This document shows positions 36,349 through 36,454 of a stretch of DNA of 36,454 nt, one piece after another; the stretch's first letter is position 1; each line of letters begins with the position of its first letter. Origin of the DNA: Campylobacter concisus (GTDB lineage: Bacteria; Campylobacterota; Campylobacteria; Campylobacterales; Campylobacteraceae). The position numbers and the translations under genes were made by a program. The DNA is taken from the NCBI RefSeq assembly GCF_002913745.1, contig NZ_PPCG01000011.1:1-36454 (forward strand). The letters are read 5' to 3'. Below the pieces are notes generated by a model. The model was not told the DNA's origin. It did no database searches and saw only the letters and a list, made by a program, of their open reading frames with translations.

Positions 36349-36454
36349 ATGAAACCTAAAAAGTGGATAAAAATTTGGATTATAATAATAATATTTTTTC
36401 TTACATTGATTCCTGCAACTAATTTTATAATCAATCCATATGATATATATGAAA
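36349..36454 (+). CDS. Membrane-anchored protein downstream of MBOAT, N-terminal part
   Basis: Begins with ATG after a good ribosome site (AAGGAT, four bases before the ATG) eight bases past the MBOAT stop and runs off the window. The 35 visible residues have a basic start (MKPKKWIKIW), one hydrophobic segment (IIIIIFFLTLIPATNF) and then NPYDIYE. A single N-terminal anchor followed by a '(N/D)PY.IY' block is common in the periplasmic SGNH/AlgJ/DltD-like partners of MBOAT acyltransferases. Too little is present to be certain; the partner role rests on position. Confidence 0.55.
   Translation, partial: MKPKKWIKIWIIIIIFFLTLIPATNFIINPYDIYE

Overview
The window looks like chromosomal DNA of an epsilonproteobacterium, most likely Campylobacter of the C. 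concisus/showae/curvus type. This is inferred from the overall protein character, AT-rich codon use with many 'aaattta' words, very tight gene packing and long poly-G tracts in surface-carbohydrate genes. No rRNA, tRNA, CRISPR array or transposase was seen.

Region 1 (1-22936, all minus strand) is one very compact surface-polysaccharide operon. In transcription order it holds: phosphomannomutase (manB/algC type), UDP-GlcNAc 2-epimerase (wecB), UDP-ManNAc dehydrogenase (wecC), a broken poly-G-containing acyltransferase-3, a two-domain oxidoreductase, a CapK/PaaK-like ligase, a HisC-like aminotransferase, a HAD phosphatase, a Wzx-type flippase, a decayed methyltransferase remnant, a polysaccharide deacetylase, a GT4 glycosyltransferase, a heparinase II/III-family protein, a second acyltransferase-3, a glycosyltransferase, a Wzy-like polymerase, two more GT4 enzymes, manC, and the start of a WbaP-like initiating phosphoglycosyltransferase cut by the window edge. 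Most neighbours overlap by 1-17 bases or are 1-12 bases apart. The locus supplies GDP-mannose (ManB, ManC) and UDP-ManNAcA (WecB, WecC) and follows a Wzx/Wzy-dependent assembly scheme, so it is probably an O-antigen, capsule or exopolysaccharide locus.

Region 2 (about 23085-25204) is groES-groEL with a clear sigma70-type promoter, a CIRCE operator for HrcA and a hairpin terminator. Region 3 (25205-28905, plus strand) has a large AsmA-like envelope protein followed directly by an MFS exporter broken by a one-base frameshift. Region 4 (28906-29981) has no intact gene: it holds a C-terminal orphan coding fragment and two tandem copies of a roughly 375-bp degenerate repeat. Region 5 is uvrB (minus), then on the plus strand a small coiled-coil protein, a small conserved hypothetical, a type IV pilin-like protein and priA. 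Region 6 (34886-end) is an MBOAT O-acyltransferase broken at a poly-G tract and at a second site, followed by the start of a membrane-anchored partner protein.

The main interest is variable or decaying surface chemistry. Two O-acyltransferase genes of different families each carry a poly-G tract (G9 and G8) whose length puts them out of frame, each with a second nearby lesion. A methyltransferase has been reduced to a remnant, and an aminotransferase/phosphatase/ligase trio next to the ManNAcA genes suggests an amide or amino modification of the glycan. Several frameshifts lie in homopolymers, so sequencing error must be excluded before any is called biological.
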